NCBI GenBank assembly: GCA_019428905.1
Contig: JAHYJN010000004.1
Span: 1 to 64,000 of the forward strand
From: Candidatus Brevefilum sp.
Lineage (GTDB): Bacteria > Chloroflexota > Anaerolineae > Anaerolineales > Anaerolineaceae
Direction of reading: 5' to 3'
Length of the DNA: 64,000 nt
Shown: in pieces, positions 52,290-62,161 of the stretch
Layout of the letters: every line of letters begins with the position of its first letter
Numbering within the stretch: the first letter of the stretch is position 1
Program-made: the position numbers and the translations under genes
The notes under the pieces: generated by a model
What the model saw: only the letters and a program-made list of their open reading frames with translations
The model's database searches: none
Told to the model about the DNA's origin: nothing

Positions 52290-53036
52290 TTAGATCGATA
52301 GGTTCATTAAATCTGTCGCAAGCACAACCTCACCTGAAAAAGTGGATTTGGCTTGATTAACCCACTCGTCCACATCAATATCCGTCGGGTAATGGATTAA
52401 TACCAGCTTTCTGACACCTGCGCGCTGGGCAACTTCACCCGCCTGCTTGGGGGATGAATGACCGACACCTTCACCCGTAGACTCGTGAATTAGAACATCC
52501 ACACCTTCAGCTAATCGCTCTATGGCGTCACACGGTTCAGTATCCGATGAATAACACAGGGATCCAACGGGGAACTGCATCCGCAGACCAATGGAGGGTA
52601 CCATGTGGCATCCTTTTGAAGCCCAAACTTTAACGTCATCTGTATCTATTAAAAGCATCCTTTCACCATCTGGCAGGCGATAAAAATTTACCGGGTAAAA
52701 ACCATCCCAATCCTTCCAATTAAAGATTTCCATCACTTTAACAGTCCGGTCGATAACATCATCCAGCCCAATAACATTCAAAGGCTTATTCCGGCCCATC
52801 AACCAAAGATCCATCAACAATAATGGCACACCTGATACATGATCAGGGTGAAAATGGGTCAGGATCAAGTCTGTGATGGAAAGTGGATCAACCCCAGCCT
52901 GGTCCAGCCTGACAACTGGGTTGCCAGCGCAATCAACCAGGATAACCTGTTCGCCCGCATCGACTAAAAGGTGGGTGCTTGCGTGGTGCTTGTCTGGAAC
53001 AGCATTCGCCGTGCCTAAGATTATGATTTGAGCCAT
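52290..53036 (-). CDS. Metallo-beta-lactamase-fold hydrolase
   Basis: A 248-residue MBL-fold protein of the RNase Z-like branch. Metal ligands are visible in LTHFHPDHVSG near 60-70, in SSDTEPCDA near 168 and in LVLIHYP near 218. The substrate is not known; this group includes phosphodiesterases and tRNA 3'-processing enzymes. It lies 57 bp after lgt on the same strand and may end that operon. Confidence 0.82.
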   Translation of the reverse strand: MAQIIILGTANAVPDKHHASTHLLVDAGEQVILVDCAGNPVVRLDQAGVDPLSITDLILTHFHPDHVSGVPLLLMDLWLMGRNKPLNVIGLDDVIDRTVKVMEIFNWKDWDGFYPVNFYRLPDGERMLLIDTDDVKVWASKGCHMVPSIGLRMQFPVGSLCYSSDTEPCDAIERLAEGVDVLIHESTGEGVGHSSPKQAGEVAQRAGVRKLVLIHYPTDIDVDEWVNQAKSTFSGEVVLATDLMNLSI

Positions 53037-53093
53037 TGATAACCTGGTTAGTGATCGGCTGGATTAAAAATTTTGCTGAACACCTGAAGCAGA

Positions 53094-53948
53094 TTAAAGA
53101 TCATCATTCGGTTTTGACTGAACATCATCAGTTTCGGGTGTAGATTTGCCAGAAAAAAGCTTCTCTCGATGCCGCCAAACAATCGATCCAGCAGCGAATA
53201 AGGCGATCACCAGCATGAATGTCTGGTTGGCGTTCACGCCGCCCACAAAGCTGTTATCCAACCTGAGAAATTCCAAAAAGAATCTGAAAACCGGGTATGT
53301 GATCAAATACGATAAGAAGACATCCCCCTCTTTCAATTTATCGGAATACTTGCGGTTTAGCCAGAGCAATAAACCCATATTCAACAGGTTAAAGATGGAT
53401 TCATATAAGAACAAGGGATGGTAAGTGGCTTGATCAATGAATTCTGGCAGGCGATGGCGTGGGTCAATCGTGATCGCCCAGGGTAGATTTGAAGGACTGC
53501 CGTAAACTTCCTGATTGACAAAGTTTCCCCAACGGCCAATAGCTTGGGCGAGGGCTAAACCAGGAACGATAATATCTGCCCACAACATGAAACTAAAATT
53601 CCGCTTGCGAGAGTAGAGATACAAAGCCAAAGCGCCGCCGGCCACAGCGCCTGGAATACCCAAACCTCCACGCCAGATGGCGATCGCATCCAGCGGATGA
53701 GTCAGGTAATACCAGGTGGTGACCCCCTGTTCGACCATTGATGCTGGTGGAGTCAGAATATGCCAAATGCGTGCCCCGATCACACCACCGATCACGACCC
53801 AAGGTAAAGAGTCCCATACGATATCCGTATCCAAACCACGCCGTTTGGCCTCAATATAACTCAACACAGCAGCTGCAATCACACCTGCCATGATAATCAT
53901 GCCGTAATAATTCAGGGTCAATGGCCCTATTTTAATTCCTTCAGCCAT
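53094..53948 (-). CDS. lgt: Prolipoprotein diacylglyceryl transferase
   Basis: Transfers diacylglycerol from phosphatidylglycerol to the lipobox Cys of prolipoproteins in the cytoplasmic membrane. It has 284 residues with about seven transmembrane helices. The signature GRWGNFVNQEVYG is present near residues 137-149, together with the IWRGGLGIPGA segment near 90. The presence of a predicted lipoprotein at 14633-15508 agrees with an active Lgt. The start overlaps the CDP-alcohol transferase stop by 8 bp. Confidence 0.95.
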   Translation of the reverse strand: MAEGIKIGPLTLNYYGMIIMAGVIAAAVLSYIEAKRRGLDTDIVWDSLPWVVIGGVIGARIWHILTPPASMVEQGVTTWYYLTHPLDAIAIWRGGLGIPGAVAGGALALYLYSRKRNFSFMLWADIIVPGLALAQAIGRWGNFVNQEVYGSPSNLPWAITIDPRHRLPEFIDQATYHPLFLYESIFNLLNMGLLLWLNRKYSDKLKEGDVFLSYLITYPVFRFFLEFLRLDNSFVGGVNANQTFMLVIALFAAGSIVWRHREKLFSGKSTPETDDVQSKPNDDL

Positions 53949-54591
53949 TTTTCACTTCCTCTCTGATCGGTTTAATTTCTCCGTCCTCTTTGGCTTGCTT
54001 TCGTACATGCCAAAATCGCTGCAATGCTGTAAAGTTGGTTAAGATAGCCAAGATCCACAGCGAAATATGGGGATAGCCCAGGATGATACCAGGGATTAAG
54101 ACAAAATACCTTTCCACACGCGTAAATAAGCCAACCTTAGCTGAATAATTCAATGCCTCAGCCTTAGCTCGAACATAGGATACCAGGATTGAACCCATCG
54201 CCGCAAAAAACACCAACAGTGCATCCCGCCAGGTACCAGTGTCGGAAAAGTACACCAGTAAACCCGCGTACAGGGCAAATTCTGAATAACGGTCAGAAAC
54301 CGAATCAACAAAAGAGCCATATCGGCTAGGCTCATTCCGCAGGCGAGCCATGGTCCCATCCAACGCATCCAATGGGGCTGTGATCAGCGCGACGATACCT
54401 CCCCACAACAGCTGACCTGTGGCAATTAACACTCCAGCAGCAATGTTACCCAGCAATCCCGCCGTGGTAACCATGTTCGGGCGAATCCCTATCCTATTTA
54501 AAAACGCCCCAATTGTATCAAACACACCCTTTAAAATCCGGCGTAAAAAATCGGTGAAGGTCTTTGTCTCTTGATCTCTGGTGTGACTCAT
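53941..54591 (-). CDS. CDP-alcohol phosphatidyltransferase
   Basis: A 216-residue integral membrane enzyme with about five or six helices. The full catalytic pattern DG-x2-AR-x8-G-x3-D-x3-D is present: DGTMAR, then GSFVD and SVSD around residues 76-100. It transfers a CDP-linked diacylglycerol or other CDP-alcohol unit to an alcohol in phospholipid synthesis. The exact product (phosphatidylglycerol-phosphate, inositol-phosphate or archaetidyl-like) is not readable. It overlaps lgt by 8 bp and follows ftsK by 36 bp. Confidence 0.88.
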   Translation of the reverse strand: MSHTRDQETKTFTDFLRRILKGVFDTIGAFLNRIGIRPNMVTTAGLLGNIAAGVLIATGQLLWGGIVALITAPLDALDGTMARLRNEPSRYGSFVDSVSDRYSEFALYAGLLVYFSDTGTWRDALLVFFAAMGSILVSYVRAKAEALNYSAKVGLFTRVERYFVLIPGIILGYPHISLWILAILTNFTALQRFWHVRKQAKEDGEIKPIREEVKNG

Positions 54592-54627
54592 GGCGATAAG
54601 TTTATCACATTGTGGTCAAACAATGCG

Positions 54628-56883
54628 TTAATCAAAATCTTGATTTCTATCAAGATCGATTAAAATCTCCCGCTCCCTTCCACCCCCTTGTGATGGTCCA
54701 AGGATGCCCATCTCTACCAACTGATCGACCAAGCGCGCAGCCCTTGGGTAACCTACACGCAATTGCCGCTGGAAAAAAGAAGCGCTGGCATGACCCTCTG
54801 CCTTGATAAGCTTGATGGCTTCCTCTACAAGTAGATCGTCCTCATTGTTTGCATCCTCCTCACCCACCTTATCCTCCCAAGGGGGTGATTCTGCATCATC
54901 ATAACGATCTAATGCCTGCACCTGCTTACCATCAGCCTTCTTCTGCCACCAGCGGATCACCCGGTTGAGTTCTTTATCCGTCACGATCACACCCTGGGCA
55001 CGCAATGGCAGCCCTATCTCTGGGTGCATGAAGAGCATATCGCCCTTGCCAAGCAATGTTTCAGCACCGCCGGTATCAAGAATTACCCGCGAATCCACCG
55101 AGGATGCCACAGCAAACGAGATCCTTGTTGGGAAATTGGCTTTAATCAAACCGGTGACGACATCGGTGCTGGGTCTTTGGGTCGCCAAGATCAAATGGAT
55201 GCCAACCGCACGAGACTTTTGGGCCAACCGAATAATCGCATGTTCAGTTTCATCCGGAGCTGAAATCATCAAGTCAGCCAGTTCATCGATCAATATTACG
55301 ATTTTTGGCAATTTGGGCTTATTTTGGTGTTCTAATTTTTTGTTGTAGGCATCGATGTTCCGAGAGCGGGCTTTTTCAAGCAGTTTGTAGCGAAAATCCA
55401 TTTCGGTGGTAGCCCAGCGTAAGACGCCCAAAATGCGCTCGATTTCGGTTTCAACGGTTCCCATCAGGTGCGGTAAACCGTTGAAACGCATCAATTCAAC
55501 TCGCTTGGGGTCAATCATCGCTACCTTCACATCCTCCGGGGTGTTATTCATGACCAAACACATGGTAATTGCGGTAATGCACACACTCTTACCCGATCCA
55601 GTTGTGCCAGCAATCAATAAGTGGGGCATGGTTGCCAAATCGGATACGACCGGACGCCCGGAGACATCCCGCCCGAGGGTTAGTGCCAGGGGAGAATTCA
55701 CTCGCAAAAACGCCTCAGATTCAATCAAAGGGCGTAATTGAACATCTGTGCTGTTAGGATTCGGAATTTCGATTCCAACATATGATTTGCCCGGCACAGG
55801 CGCCTCGATCCGGAGACGTTCAGCCGACAACGCCAAAGCCAGATCTCGCTGCAGAGATGAGATCTGCGACACACGGATCTTTTGACGGTCGTCATCAGAT
55901 TTGTCAATATAGCCCGGTTCAACGGCAAACTGTGTCACCGTTGGCCCTGACCGAAAGCCAACCACTTTGGCTGGAATGCCAAATTCATCCAACGTTTTCT
56001 CAATCAGACCGGCCGTCAGATTAATTGCACGTTTATCAGGTTTGAATGATTCGCCCTTAAGCAACAGGTCCAACGGGGGCAAGTCGTTTGACCTTTCCAC
56101 CGCTCGATCAGGGGTTTCATCAGCAATATCCGGTGTATTAAATGATTTACGATATTCAGGTGGAAGCCAATTGGATTTCTTGGGTGGCACTTCTGGTTTT
56201 TGATGATCCTCAATAGGGGCACTTACCACACCGGTGACCGGTTTTGGGGAGACAGCTTCCCCGGCTCGATCAACCTCAATTGGCATCTGGCTAACTCGCA
56301 ATTGGACGAGCTTTTCAAGCCATGGTACAATCCGAAATGCCGCAACCAGGGAGATTATCAACAAAATAAATAAGGTGATAAAACCAGCTGTTGGGCCAAC
56401 GGTGATACGAAAGATTTCGGCGATTCCCCAACCCACGATACCCCCTGCGTCCTGACCTGCCTCAACCCTAGCAACTGAGCCCCCATTGATAATCGACAGC
56501 AAACCTAACAAGATGAAACCAGATATTTCAATAGCCAAAATCCGTCCAAGGTTGATGTTTTCCACAGGCTGTTTGCGCCAGCGGAGAAATTGTAAGCTGA
56601 CCACAATCATGGTAATTACGACTAAGAATCGACCAAACCCAAACCAGCGAGTTAAGAATGCCACCAAAGGGGTGATTAATGCTCCTAAAGTGACCCCTAA
56701 AATGCCCAGCAGCATGATCAACGCCCCGGTAAAGAGTAAGATCCCCGATAAATCCCAACCATAGCTAATAAACCGCTTGAGCGGTTGTTCGGTACGCGGC
56801 TCTCGTATTTCATGATCCTTAAACAAGCGCTCTTGTTGGGCTTTACTTGACGTTTGTTTGGCTTTTAGGTTTCGTCTTGCCAT
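54628..56883 (-). CDS. ftsK: DNA translocase FtsK/SpoIIIE
   Basis: A 751-residue FtsK/SpoIIIE motor that pumps DNA across the division septum. Four N-terminal transmembrane helices (~40-200) are followed by a linker and the RecA-like motor: Walker A AGTTGSGKSVCI near 415-426 and Walker B IVILIDELADLM near 525. A C-terminal winged-helix gamma domain (~685-745, SASFFQRQLRVGYPRAARL) reads polar DNA motifs. The ATG at 56883 is preferred to the TTG at 56895, which overlaps the S1 gene. It is 5 bp from the S1 stop. Confidence 0.93.
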   Translation of the reverse strand: MARRNLKAKQTSSKAQQERLFKDHEIREPRTEQPLKRFISYGWDLSGILLFTGALIMLLGILGVTLGALITPLVAFLTRWFGFGRFLVVITMIVVSLQFLRWRKQPVENINLGRILAIEISGFILLGLLSIINGGSVARVEAGQDAGGIVGWGIAEIFRITVGPTAGFITLFILLIISLVAAFRIVPWLEKLVQLRVSQMPIEVDRAGEAVSPKPVTGVVSAPIEDHQKPEVPPKKSNWLPPEYRKSFNTPDIADETPDRAVERSNDLPPLDLLLKGESFKPDKRAINLTAGLIEKTLDEFGIPAKVVGFRSGPTVTQFAVEPGYIDKSDDDRQKIRVSQISSLQRDLALALSAERLRIEAPVPGKSYVGIEIPNPNSTDVQLRPLIESEAFLRVNSPLALTLGRDVSGRPVVSDLATMPHLLIAGTTGSGKSVCITAITMCLVMNNTPEDVKVAMIDPKRVELMRFNGLPHLMGTVETEIERILGVLRWATTEMDFRYKLLEKARSRNIDAYNKKLEHQNKPKLPKIVILIDELADLMISAPDETEHAIIRLAQKSRAVGIHLILATQRPSTDVVTGLIKANFPTRISFAVASSVDSRVILDTGGAETLLGKGDMLFMHPEIGLPLRAQGVIVTDKELNRVIRWWQKKADGKQVQALDRYDDAESPPWEDKVGEEDANNEDDLLVEEAIKLIKAEGHASASFFQRQLRVGYPRAARLVDQLVEMGILGPSQGGGREREILIDLDRNQDFD

Positions 56884-56887
56884 GAGT

Positions 56888-57910
56888 TCACTCAAAACTT
56901 TCTAATTTTAAGCTCAATCGACGTTTTTGTGAATCAATACTGATTACACCGACTTTCACCGGTTGACCTTCATAAAGAAAATCATCAATGTGGGTACAAC
57001 CTTTGGGGAAATTCATCATCGAGATGTGAATCAAACCCTCAACGCCTTCATCCAACCGGGCAAATGCGCCATATTTAACGATACAAGAAATGACCGCATC
57101 GATCACATTGCCTGGAGCAAGGGATTTCGACAATCTTTCCCAAGGGTTCTTCTTGAGCTGTTTTAAGGACAAAGCGATCCGACTCTTGTCTTGCATAACT
57201 TGGATGACCATGGTCTCAACTTCCTCCCCTACTTTGAGGATTTGAGACGGGTGCTCGACGCGTCCCCAGGATAATTCAGATACATGGATCAATCCTTCTA
57301 ATCCACCAAGGTCTACAAAAACACCGAAAGCAGTGACATTGGTCACAAAACCGCTCACAACATCATCTTCAGCAAGTCTGTGTAATAACGCCTTACGCTG
57401 ACCTGGACCGGCCAACGCAGCCCTCTCAGAAAACACAACCCGTTCATTTTCTGGTTCGCATTCAATCACTTTCAAAGCAATTTCTCGGCCCAAATAACTG
57501 GTTAGCAGTTGTTCACGGTCCGTATCTGGTGCACCCATCGGTAAGTCAATCAGGTGTGAAACTGGCACAAAACCGCTCACGTTACCATCCTCAACCAGGA
57601 TTCCGCCCCGGTTATAACTGACGACTCTTAGAACTATCACCTCATCCTGGTGATACAGATCCATCACCTTTTCCCAGTTGAGAGGGGGTGGGTTGTATTC
57701 CGACTCACCAGTGTGAATAACGTTTGGGATGGAGGGCTCATCGTTTTCAGATGCATCATCGATAAGCGGTTCATCGATCAAAAGTGATGCCCACCAGTTC
57801 TCATCGGGTTCATCCGGTGTTTGCGGAATTTCTCCATTTTGTAAATTTTCTTCTTGATGATCAATCACTTGATCTTCTCGTTTCTTATCCACCCCAAAAA
57901 GAGCCGTCAT
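56888..57910 (-). CDS. Triple S1-domain RNA-binding protein
   Basis: A 340-residue cytoplasmic protein. An acidic N-terminus (~1-85) precedes three S1-type OB-fold domains at about 90-165, 180-250 and 265-340. The second and third have the canonical GVFVDLGGLEGLIHVSEL and YGAFARLDEGVEGLIHIS patterns; the first is more divergent. It resembles a short ribosomal protein S1 and may bind mRNA at the ribosome. The ATG overlaps the upstream 7TM-GAF-HTH gene by 4 bp, and ftsK follows closely. Confidence 0.85.
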   Translation of the reverse strand: MTALFGVDKKREDQVIDHQEENLQNGEIPQTPDEPDENWWASLLIDEPLIDDASENDEPSIPNVIHTGESEYNPPPLNWEKVMDLYHQDEVIVLRVVSYNRGGILVEDGNVSGFVPVSHLIDLPMGAPDTDREQLLTSYLGREIALKVIECEPENERVVFSERAALAGPGQRKALLHRLAEDDVVSGFVTNVTAFGVFVDLGGLEGLIHVSELSWGRVEHPSQILKVGEEVETMVIQVMQDKSRIALSLKQLKKNPWERLSKSLAPGNVIDAVISCIVKYGAFARLDEGVEGLIHISMMNFPKGCTHIDDFLYEGQPVKVGVISIDSQKRRLSLKLESFE

Positions 57911-59820
57911 GATTGCTCCTCCTCCCGCGCCGCTAACTCCATACTCACAATTGTTTTCGATACAGCCTCTAAAGCCACTTTTTGTTTGCGGTAAAGGTCT
58001 GCTTCAGACATCGCCAATCGGCTTGCCACCTCTCGAACTCTTCGCCCCTCCAGGAACTTCAATTCTAGGATATTATACAATATCCATTCGGCTGTAAACC
58101 GCCGTTCGCCTTCAGGTTTGATGTGCTCAATCGCGGATTTCAAAATTCCCCGCAGTGCATTTGTTGGACTGCCATCGTAATCACTGATCGCTGATTGTAC
58201 AACCCGCAACCCCAATAATGGGCTTTCGGTTAACTTTGGACCGCCCCAATAATGTGAAAGAGCGTCCTTAACCCAATCGACAAAGTCTTCCTCGGGCAGG
58301 TTGGCTTCATCCAATAAAACACTGGTCTTGTTATAGCTGGATGCTGCGCGCAACTGCTGGATCAATGCAACTTGCGGTTGGAGACTTTCGATAGCCAAGA
58401 ATGTCTGTTGTTGCAATTTCCAATCTCTGAGTGCAATGCTGACACGGTATGTTAACAAATTCACTGATTGAAGGTGTTCGGGGTCCATCTCCCGGGTCTC
58501 TTGCCAGGGAAAACCGCACAGACCCAACAGGATTATTCCATTTTGAGGATCATTGAACACCAAGGGGATCAACATATGACCGCTCCAGCGAAGAAATTTT
58601 CCCTGGGTATCACTGCCATTTTCCAGCGTCAGTGCCAATACTTCATCCGATGATTCAATTTCCTTAAATGCTGAATCATCCCCGGTTGTCGTCAACATTT
58701 CTAAGCCGCTGCCATCCATCGTGGCGATGAAAGCACCTTTGACCTGCAGTAGATCACAGATGGTCGCAGTCACAATTTCCAAAAATTGATGCAGATCGGA
58801 CCGGGTCAACAAATGATCTTCTAAAGATTGAATGCGCAAAATTTCTTTACGGTCGCTGCCAAAAAACAAAAGCTGTTCCCAAACTGGTGCCAGCAGCGTG
58901 ATCAAGTATTCCATAAACAGGATCAAGCCAACCATGATGATGGGCACAAACGGATTATAAGGATCATCCCACAACAAACCCAACCGCCTGACAATGGTTG
59001 TTACAGCTAAAACAACTGAGGCGGTGAAAGGTCCTCGTAAAAACCATTTAAATAGCCGGCTTTTAACCAGGCGGTCAGGCCAGGTCACGCCAAAAAACGC
59101 CACCGAATAAGCCATAATGACCAGAAAACCACCCACCAGCACATCACTCAAGCTGACAACTGCCCAAAACAGGATTGGCACTTGCTCAACCAGACCAGAC
59201 CCAAAGATTAAGTATGGGAAAATCCCCACCGCAGCAATGGTCGCCCCAGTTAACAGGTAGATCATCCTGCGCCGGCTGGTTTTGGTCACTGTACGTTGAA
59301 AGGCGCGGTATAGAATCGTCCCGGTTACAATCATCACGCCAATATAGTAAACCCCGAAAAAGTTGGTCAAAGTTGTTCTTGCCAAATATGGTGCGGGCAA
59401 GCTGGACTCAACATATGGGCCAACAAAAATATTGAAAGGGATCAGCAAAACCAACAACAACGATAACAAATAAACCAGACGCACAACCCAAAAACGTCTT
59501 CCACGGCTGGGTCTGCCTGTGAGGGTTAATAAAGAATCGGCAAAATGCAGATAGGTGGCTGGCAGAAATACGATACCGGCCCACTTAAGTCTCAGGCTGT
59601 TTTCAATGATAATTGGCAGTTCACTGACACTGGCAATCGTTTCTGCAGTGTAAACCACCACTACACAGGCCAAGATCATGATAAAGGCTCTGACAACACT
59701 TTCATGGAGGTTATACACCATTGCAAATAGCAGCAAAGATATAGCAGTGATCGCCACACCAGCAGACAAAATTTGGCTGATGGTTTGTAATATGCTCGCC
59801 CAAGTAATCCCAAATATCAT
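57907..59820 (-). CDS. 7TM-GAF-HTH membrane signalling protein
   Basis: A 637-residue protein with about nine transmembrane helices in the first ~330 residues, resembling the 7TM sensor part of some histidine kinases. A GAF-like domain follows (~335-475, TRSDLHQFLEIVTATICDLL). The C-terminal ~110 residues (~520-630) are helical and end in a predicted helix-turn-helix, GRRVREVASRLAMSEADLYR. No HisKA/HATPase is seen, so any output would be through the HTH domain at the membrane. The ATG at 59820 is preferred to the TTG at 59823. It is coupled to the S1 gene. Confidence 0.65.
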   Translation of the reverse strand: MIFGITWASILQTISQILSAGVAITAISLLLFAMVYNLHESVVRAFIMILACVVVVYTAETIASVSELPIIIENSLRLKWAGIVFLPATYLHFADSLLTLTGRPSRGRRFWVVRLVYLLSLLLVLLIPFNIFVGPYVESSLPAPYLARTTLTNFFGVYYIGVMIVTGTILYRAFQRTVTKTSRRRMIYLLTGATIAAVGIFPYLIFGSGLVEQVPILFWAVVSLSDVLVGGFLVIMAYSVAFFGVTWPDRLVKSRLFKWFLRGPFTASVVLAVTTIVRRLGLLWDDPYNPFVPIIMVGLILFMEYLITLLAPVWEQLLFFGSDRKEILRIQSLEDHLLTRSDLHQFLEIVTATICDLLQVKGAFIATMDGSGLEMLTTTGDDSAFKEIESSDEVLALTLENGSDTQGKFLRWSGHMLIPLVFNDPQNGIILLGLCGFPWQETREMDPEHLQSVNLLTYRVSIALRDWKLQQQTFLAIESLQPQVALIQQLRAASSYNKTSVLLDEANLPEEDFVDWVKDALSHYWGGPKLTESPLLGLRVVQSAISDYDGSPTNALRGILKSAIEHIKPEGERRFTAEWILYNILELKFLEGRRVREVASRLAMSEADLYRKQKVALEAVSKTIVSMELAAREEEQS

Positions 59821-59836
59821 CAAACGGATCCCAAAA

Positions 59837-60376
59837 TTAATGCATCAACCTACTGAAGAAAATTGCCAGTTCTTTGTTCGAGAAATAATGATCTCTGTAG
59901 CCGCAGAATTTGAATCCTAATTTTCCAGCCATGGTGATCGCAGGATCATTTTTCGATTGCATCTCCATGATCAGTGCACCATACTTACGGTGAGAGCTCA
60001 ATTCCATCACTGCCAGCAACAAGCCGCTGGCAATACCTTGCCGGCGCACAGCTGCAGATACCACCAGATCTGTCACCCGGGCAATCCGGTCATCTTTTTC
60101 TGTTTGGACTTTCACATAACCCACGAGGTTGTCATCCAAAACCGCCACTAGAAACGCCTCAACTTGTGCTGTATCTCGAAAGATCTCATCTCTTCCGCGC
60201 GGATATGGTACAAAAACACGGCGTGGTAGTCGGGTACGGCGAAACTCCGATTTAGCAGCTTCGGAACTGAGATCCAAGCTCATTTGCCAGACATAATCAC
60301 TATAATAGCCATGCTCAAAGGCTGATAATGATTCAAGATCCGCTGGAACCACTGGACGAACATCAATTTCAGGCAT
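59837..60376 (-). CDS. GNAT-family N-acetyltransferase
   Basis: A 179-residue GNAT protein. The acetyl-CoA loop VVSAAVRRQGIASGLLLAVM lies near 110-130, followed by AITMAGKLGFKFCGYRDHYF near 150-170. The substrate is unknown; the pattern fits the RimI-like group. GAGGAA lies 5 bp before the ATG at 60376. An ATG at 60388 with GGAGGA directly before it is the alternative and would overlap the upstream gene by 4 bp. The 7TM gene follows 16 bp on. Confidence 0.8.
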   Translation of the reverse strand: MPEIDVRPVVPADLESLSAFEHGYYSDYVWQMSLDLSSEAAKSEFRRTRLPRRVFVPYPRGRDEIFRDTAQVEAFLVAVLDDNLVGYVKVQTEKDDRIARVTDLVVSAAVRRQGIASGLLLAVMELSSHRKYGALIMEMQSKNDPAITMAGKLGFKFCGYRDHYFSNKELAIFFSRLMH

Positions 60377-60384
60377 CGATTTCC

Positions 60385-61083
60385 TCATTCCTCCACAACA
60401 ACTTCAACCGTCACAATACAGGGTGTCAACGCTTCGCCAACATTATCTAATGGCACCAATTGCAATAAGTAGGTCCCTGGCGTCAAGGCACTGGTATACC
60501 AAAATCCAATACTTTCATCCAGTTTCAATTGATTGCCTGCAGCGATGGTGACCCAATTGATATTTCCAGTTGGTGAATATTCATATTTATACGAGCCAAA
60601 ATTATCCACATTCACCGATCCGATAACCTCAACTGTCCCACTGATGGTATCCCCATTAGCCGGGTAAGTGATCTCGAGAACATCCTCAATGCACTCAAAA
60701 ACCAGATCCGATTGGTCTACACTGTCTTCACCAGCAGGCAAGGCAACCTGGACCTCATCAGGCAGCAAGGTAGCTGTTGGTTCTGCGAGGGGGTTGATGA
60801 CGGAAGAAATTTCTGATACTTGCGCAGGCATTCGCGGCTCAATGATTGTGACCAATAAAAATTCGCCTAAAACCAGTAATAATAATAAGATTAATCCTGT
60901 CGAAGCCGAGATCAAAGTCCTTTGGGCCATCTTACGCTCAAGCCCAAACGCTGAACGCTGCCACTCCCGTAAACCAATCAAAAATTTACGTAAGTAGAGC
61001 AAAATGCCCAAGCCTAATACGATATAGATCCCGGTTCGAAACGTGATCAAACCACGGAGAATACTTTGCAGTAGGGCATCCAT
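60385..61083 (-). CDS. Membrane protein with C-terminal Ig-like domain
   Basis: A 232-residue protein with two transmembrane helices (~12-32 and ~55-75) and a long extracytoplasmic part. The last ~100 residues look like an Ig-like or fibronectin-type beta-sandwich (TYPANGDTISGTVEVIGSV, then GTYLLQLVPLDNVGE). No enzyme motif is seen. It heads the long minus-strand gene run that continues through the GNAT, 7TM, S1 and ftsK genes. The function is unknown. Confidence 0.65.
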   Translation of the reverse strand: MDALLQSILRGLITFRTGIYIVLGLGILLYLRKFLIGLREWQRSAFGLERKMAQRTLISASTGLILLLLLVLGEFLLVTIIEPRMPAQVSEISSVINPLAEPTATLLPDEVQVALPAGEDSVDQSDLVFECIEDVLEITYPANGDTISGTVEVIGSVNVDNFGSYKYEYSPTGNINWVTIAAGNQLKLDESIGFWYTSALTPGTYLLQLVPLDNVGEALTPCIVTVEVVVEE

Positions 61084-61130
61084 ACTAAGTGTCGCTGCTG
61101 TTGACTGTTAATGCAAAGTTCAACACTGGC

Positions 61131-61967
61131 TTATAGCTTTGTTAAAAAACCACGGATCAGTGCCGTTAACTTGGGTACGAGCACCTTCCCAGCTTCAAGG
61201 ACTTCTTCATGGGTTGTGAGTGTGCTTCCATCCAGGTTAGCTTTATTGCTGATCCCTGAAATGCCTAATACCCGCATCCCACCATGCCTGGCAACGATCA
61301 CTTCTGGTACTGTTGACATCCCAACCGCATCGGCGCCAATTCCCAATAAGAACCTCAGTTCGGCAGGGCTCTCAAAGGAAGGCCCAGCGAGGGATACATA
61401 CACTCCCTCCTGGTACTTGATACCAGCTTCCTCACATGCTTGTTGGGCAAGCTTCAAGAATTGCCTGTCATATGGCTGGCTCATATCTGGAAACCGGGGT
61501 CCAAACTCTTCGAGATTGGGTCCCTTAAGTGGATTTGCACCGCCCATACCAATCAGGTTGAGGTGATCATTGATCACCATTAAATCGCCGGGAACGTAAT
61601 CTGGGTTGATCGCACCAGCAGCATTGGTCACAACCAGCTTATCACAACCCAAGCGCTGCATAACCCTTACGGGCATGGTGACGTGCCCCATACCATAGCC
61701 TTCATAGTAATGGGTGCGGCCTTGCAACACCAACACCTTCACGCCCTCAAGTTCACCAATCACCAGGCGCCCCTTGTGTCCCTCGACCGTTGAGATTGGC
61801 CAGCGCGGTAGTTGAGGTGTAGGAATAATCGCCGCGTTTTCGACACTCTCCGCCAATTCACCCAAGCCCGTGCCCAATATCAACCCAACTTCAGGTACAA
61901 TATCAATACGAGCTCGAATGGCATCAACCGCTTGATCAATATCTCTCATCGTAATAAATTCACCCAT
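61131..61967 (-). CDS. punA: Purine nucleoside phosphorylase (trimeric type)
   Basis: Cleaves inosine, guanosine or related nucleosides with phosphate. It has 278 residues, as expected for the trimeric class. Visible are LGTGLGELAESV near 30-41, the phosphate-binding QGRTHYYEGYGMGHVTMPVR near 78-97, TNAAGAINPDYVPGD near 112-126, and the base-binding Asn in GISNKANLDG near 243. The ATG at 61967 follows GTGAGG. It is divergent from a small membrane protein and stands 48 bp from the membrane-protein gene downstream. Confidence 0.92.
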   Translation of the reverse strand: MGEFITMRDIDQAVDAIRARIDIVPEVGLILGTGLGELAESVENAAIIPTPQLPRWPISTVEGHKGRLVIGELEGVKVLVLQGRTHYYEGYGMGHVTMPVRVMQRLGCDKLVVTNAAGAINPDYVPGDLMVINDHLNLIGMGGANPLKGPNLEEFGPRFPDMSQPYDRQFLKLAQQACEEAGIKYQEGVYVSLAGPSFESPAELRFLLGIGADAVGMSTVPEVIVARHGGMRVLGISGISNKANLDGSTLTTHEEVLEAGKVLVPKLTALIRGFLTKL

Positions 61968-62138
61968 AAAAACCTCACTTATAATCTTGTGGCTCCTACC
62001 ATATTATAACACTCGCTCACTTAATTGGGGGTTTCGATAAAATTGTATGCATACTTGTAAAAATAATTCAACATACGACAAATCTTTCGAATCAACTTGG
62101 TTATGCTGGGTTATCTCAACGATTAAAATAAGTATATA

Positions 62139-62161
62139 ATACAACATGCTGAATGTTGTAT
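62139..62161. promoter_or_regulatory. Inverted repeat overlapping a -10 box
   Basis: ATACAACAT at 62139-62147 and ATGTTGTAT at 62153-62161 form a perfect 9-bp inverted repeat with a 5-bp spacer. It overlaps the end of a TATAAT at 62135-62140 and lies 23 bp before the next ATG. An extra CAACAT half-site occurs further upstream, near 62071-62076. It looks like an operator, or a 5' stem-loop in the message. Confidence 0.5.
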
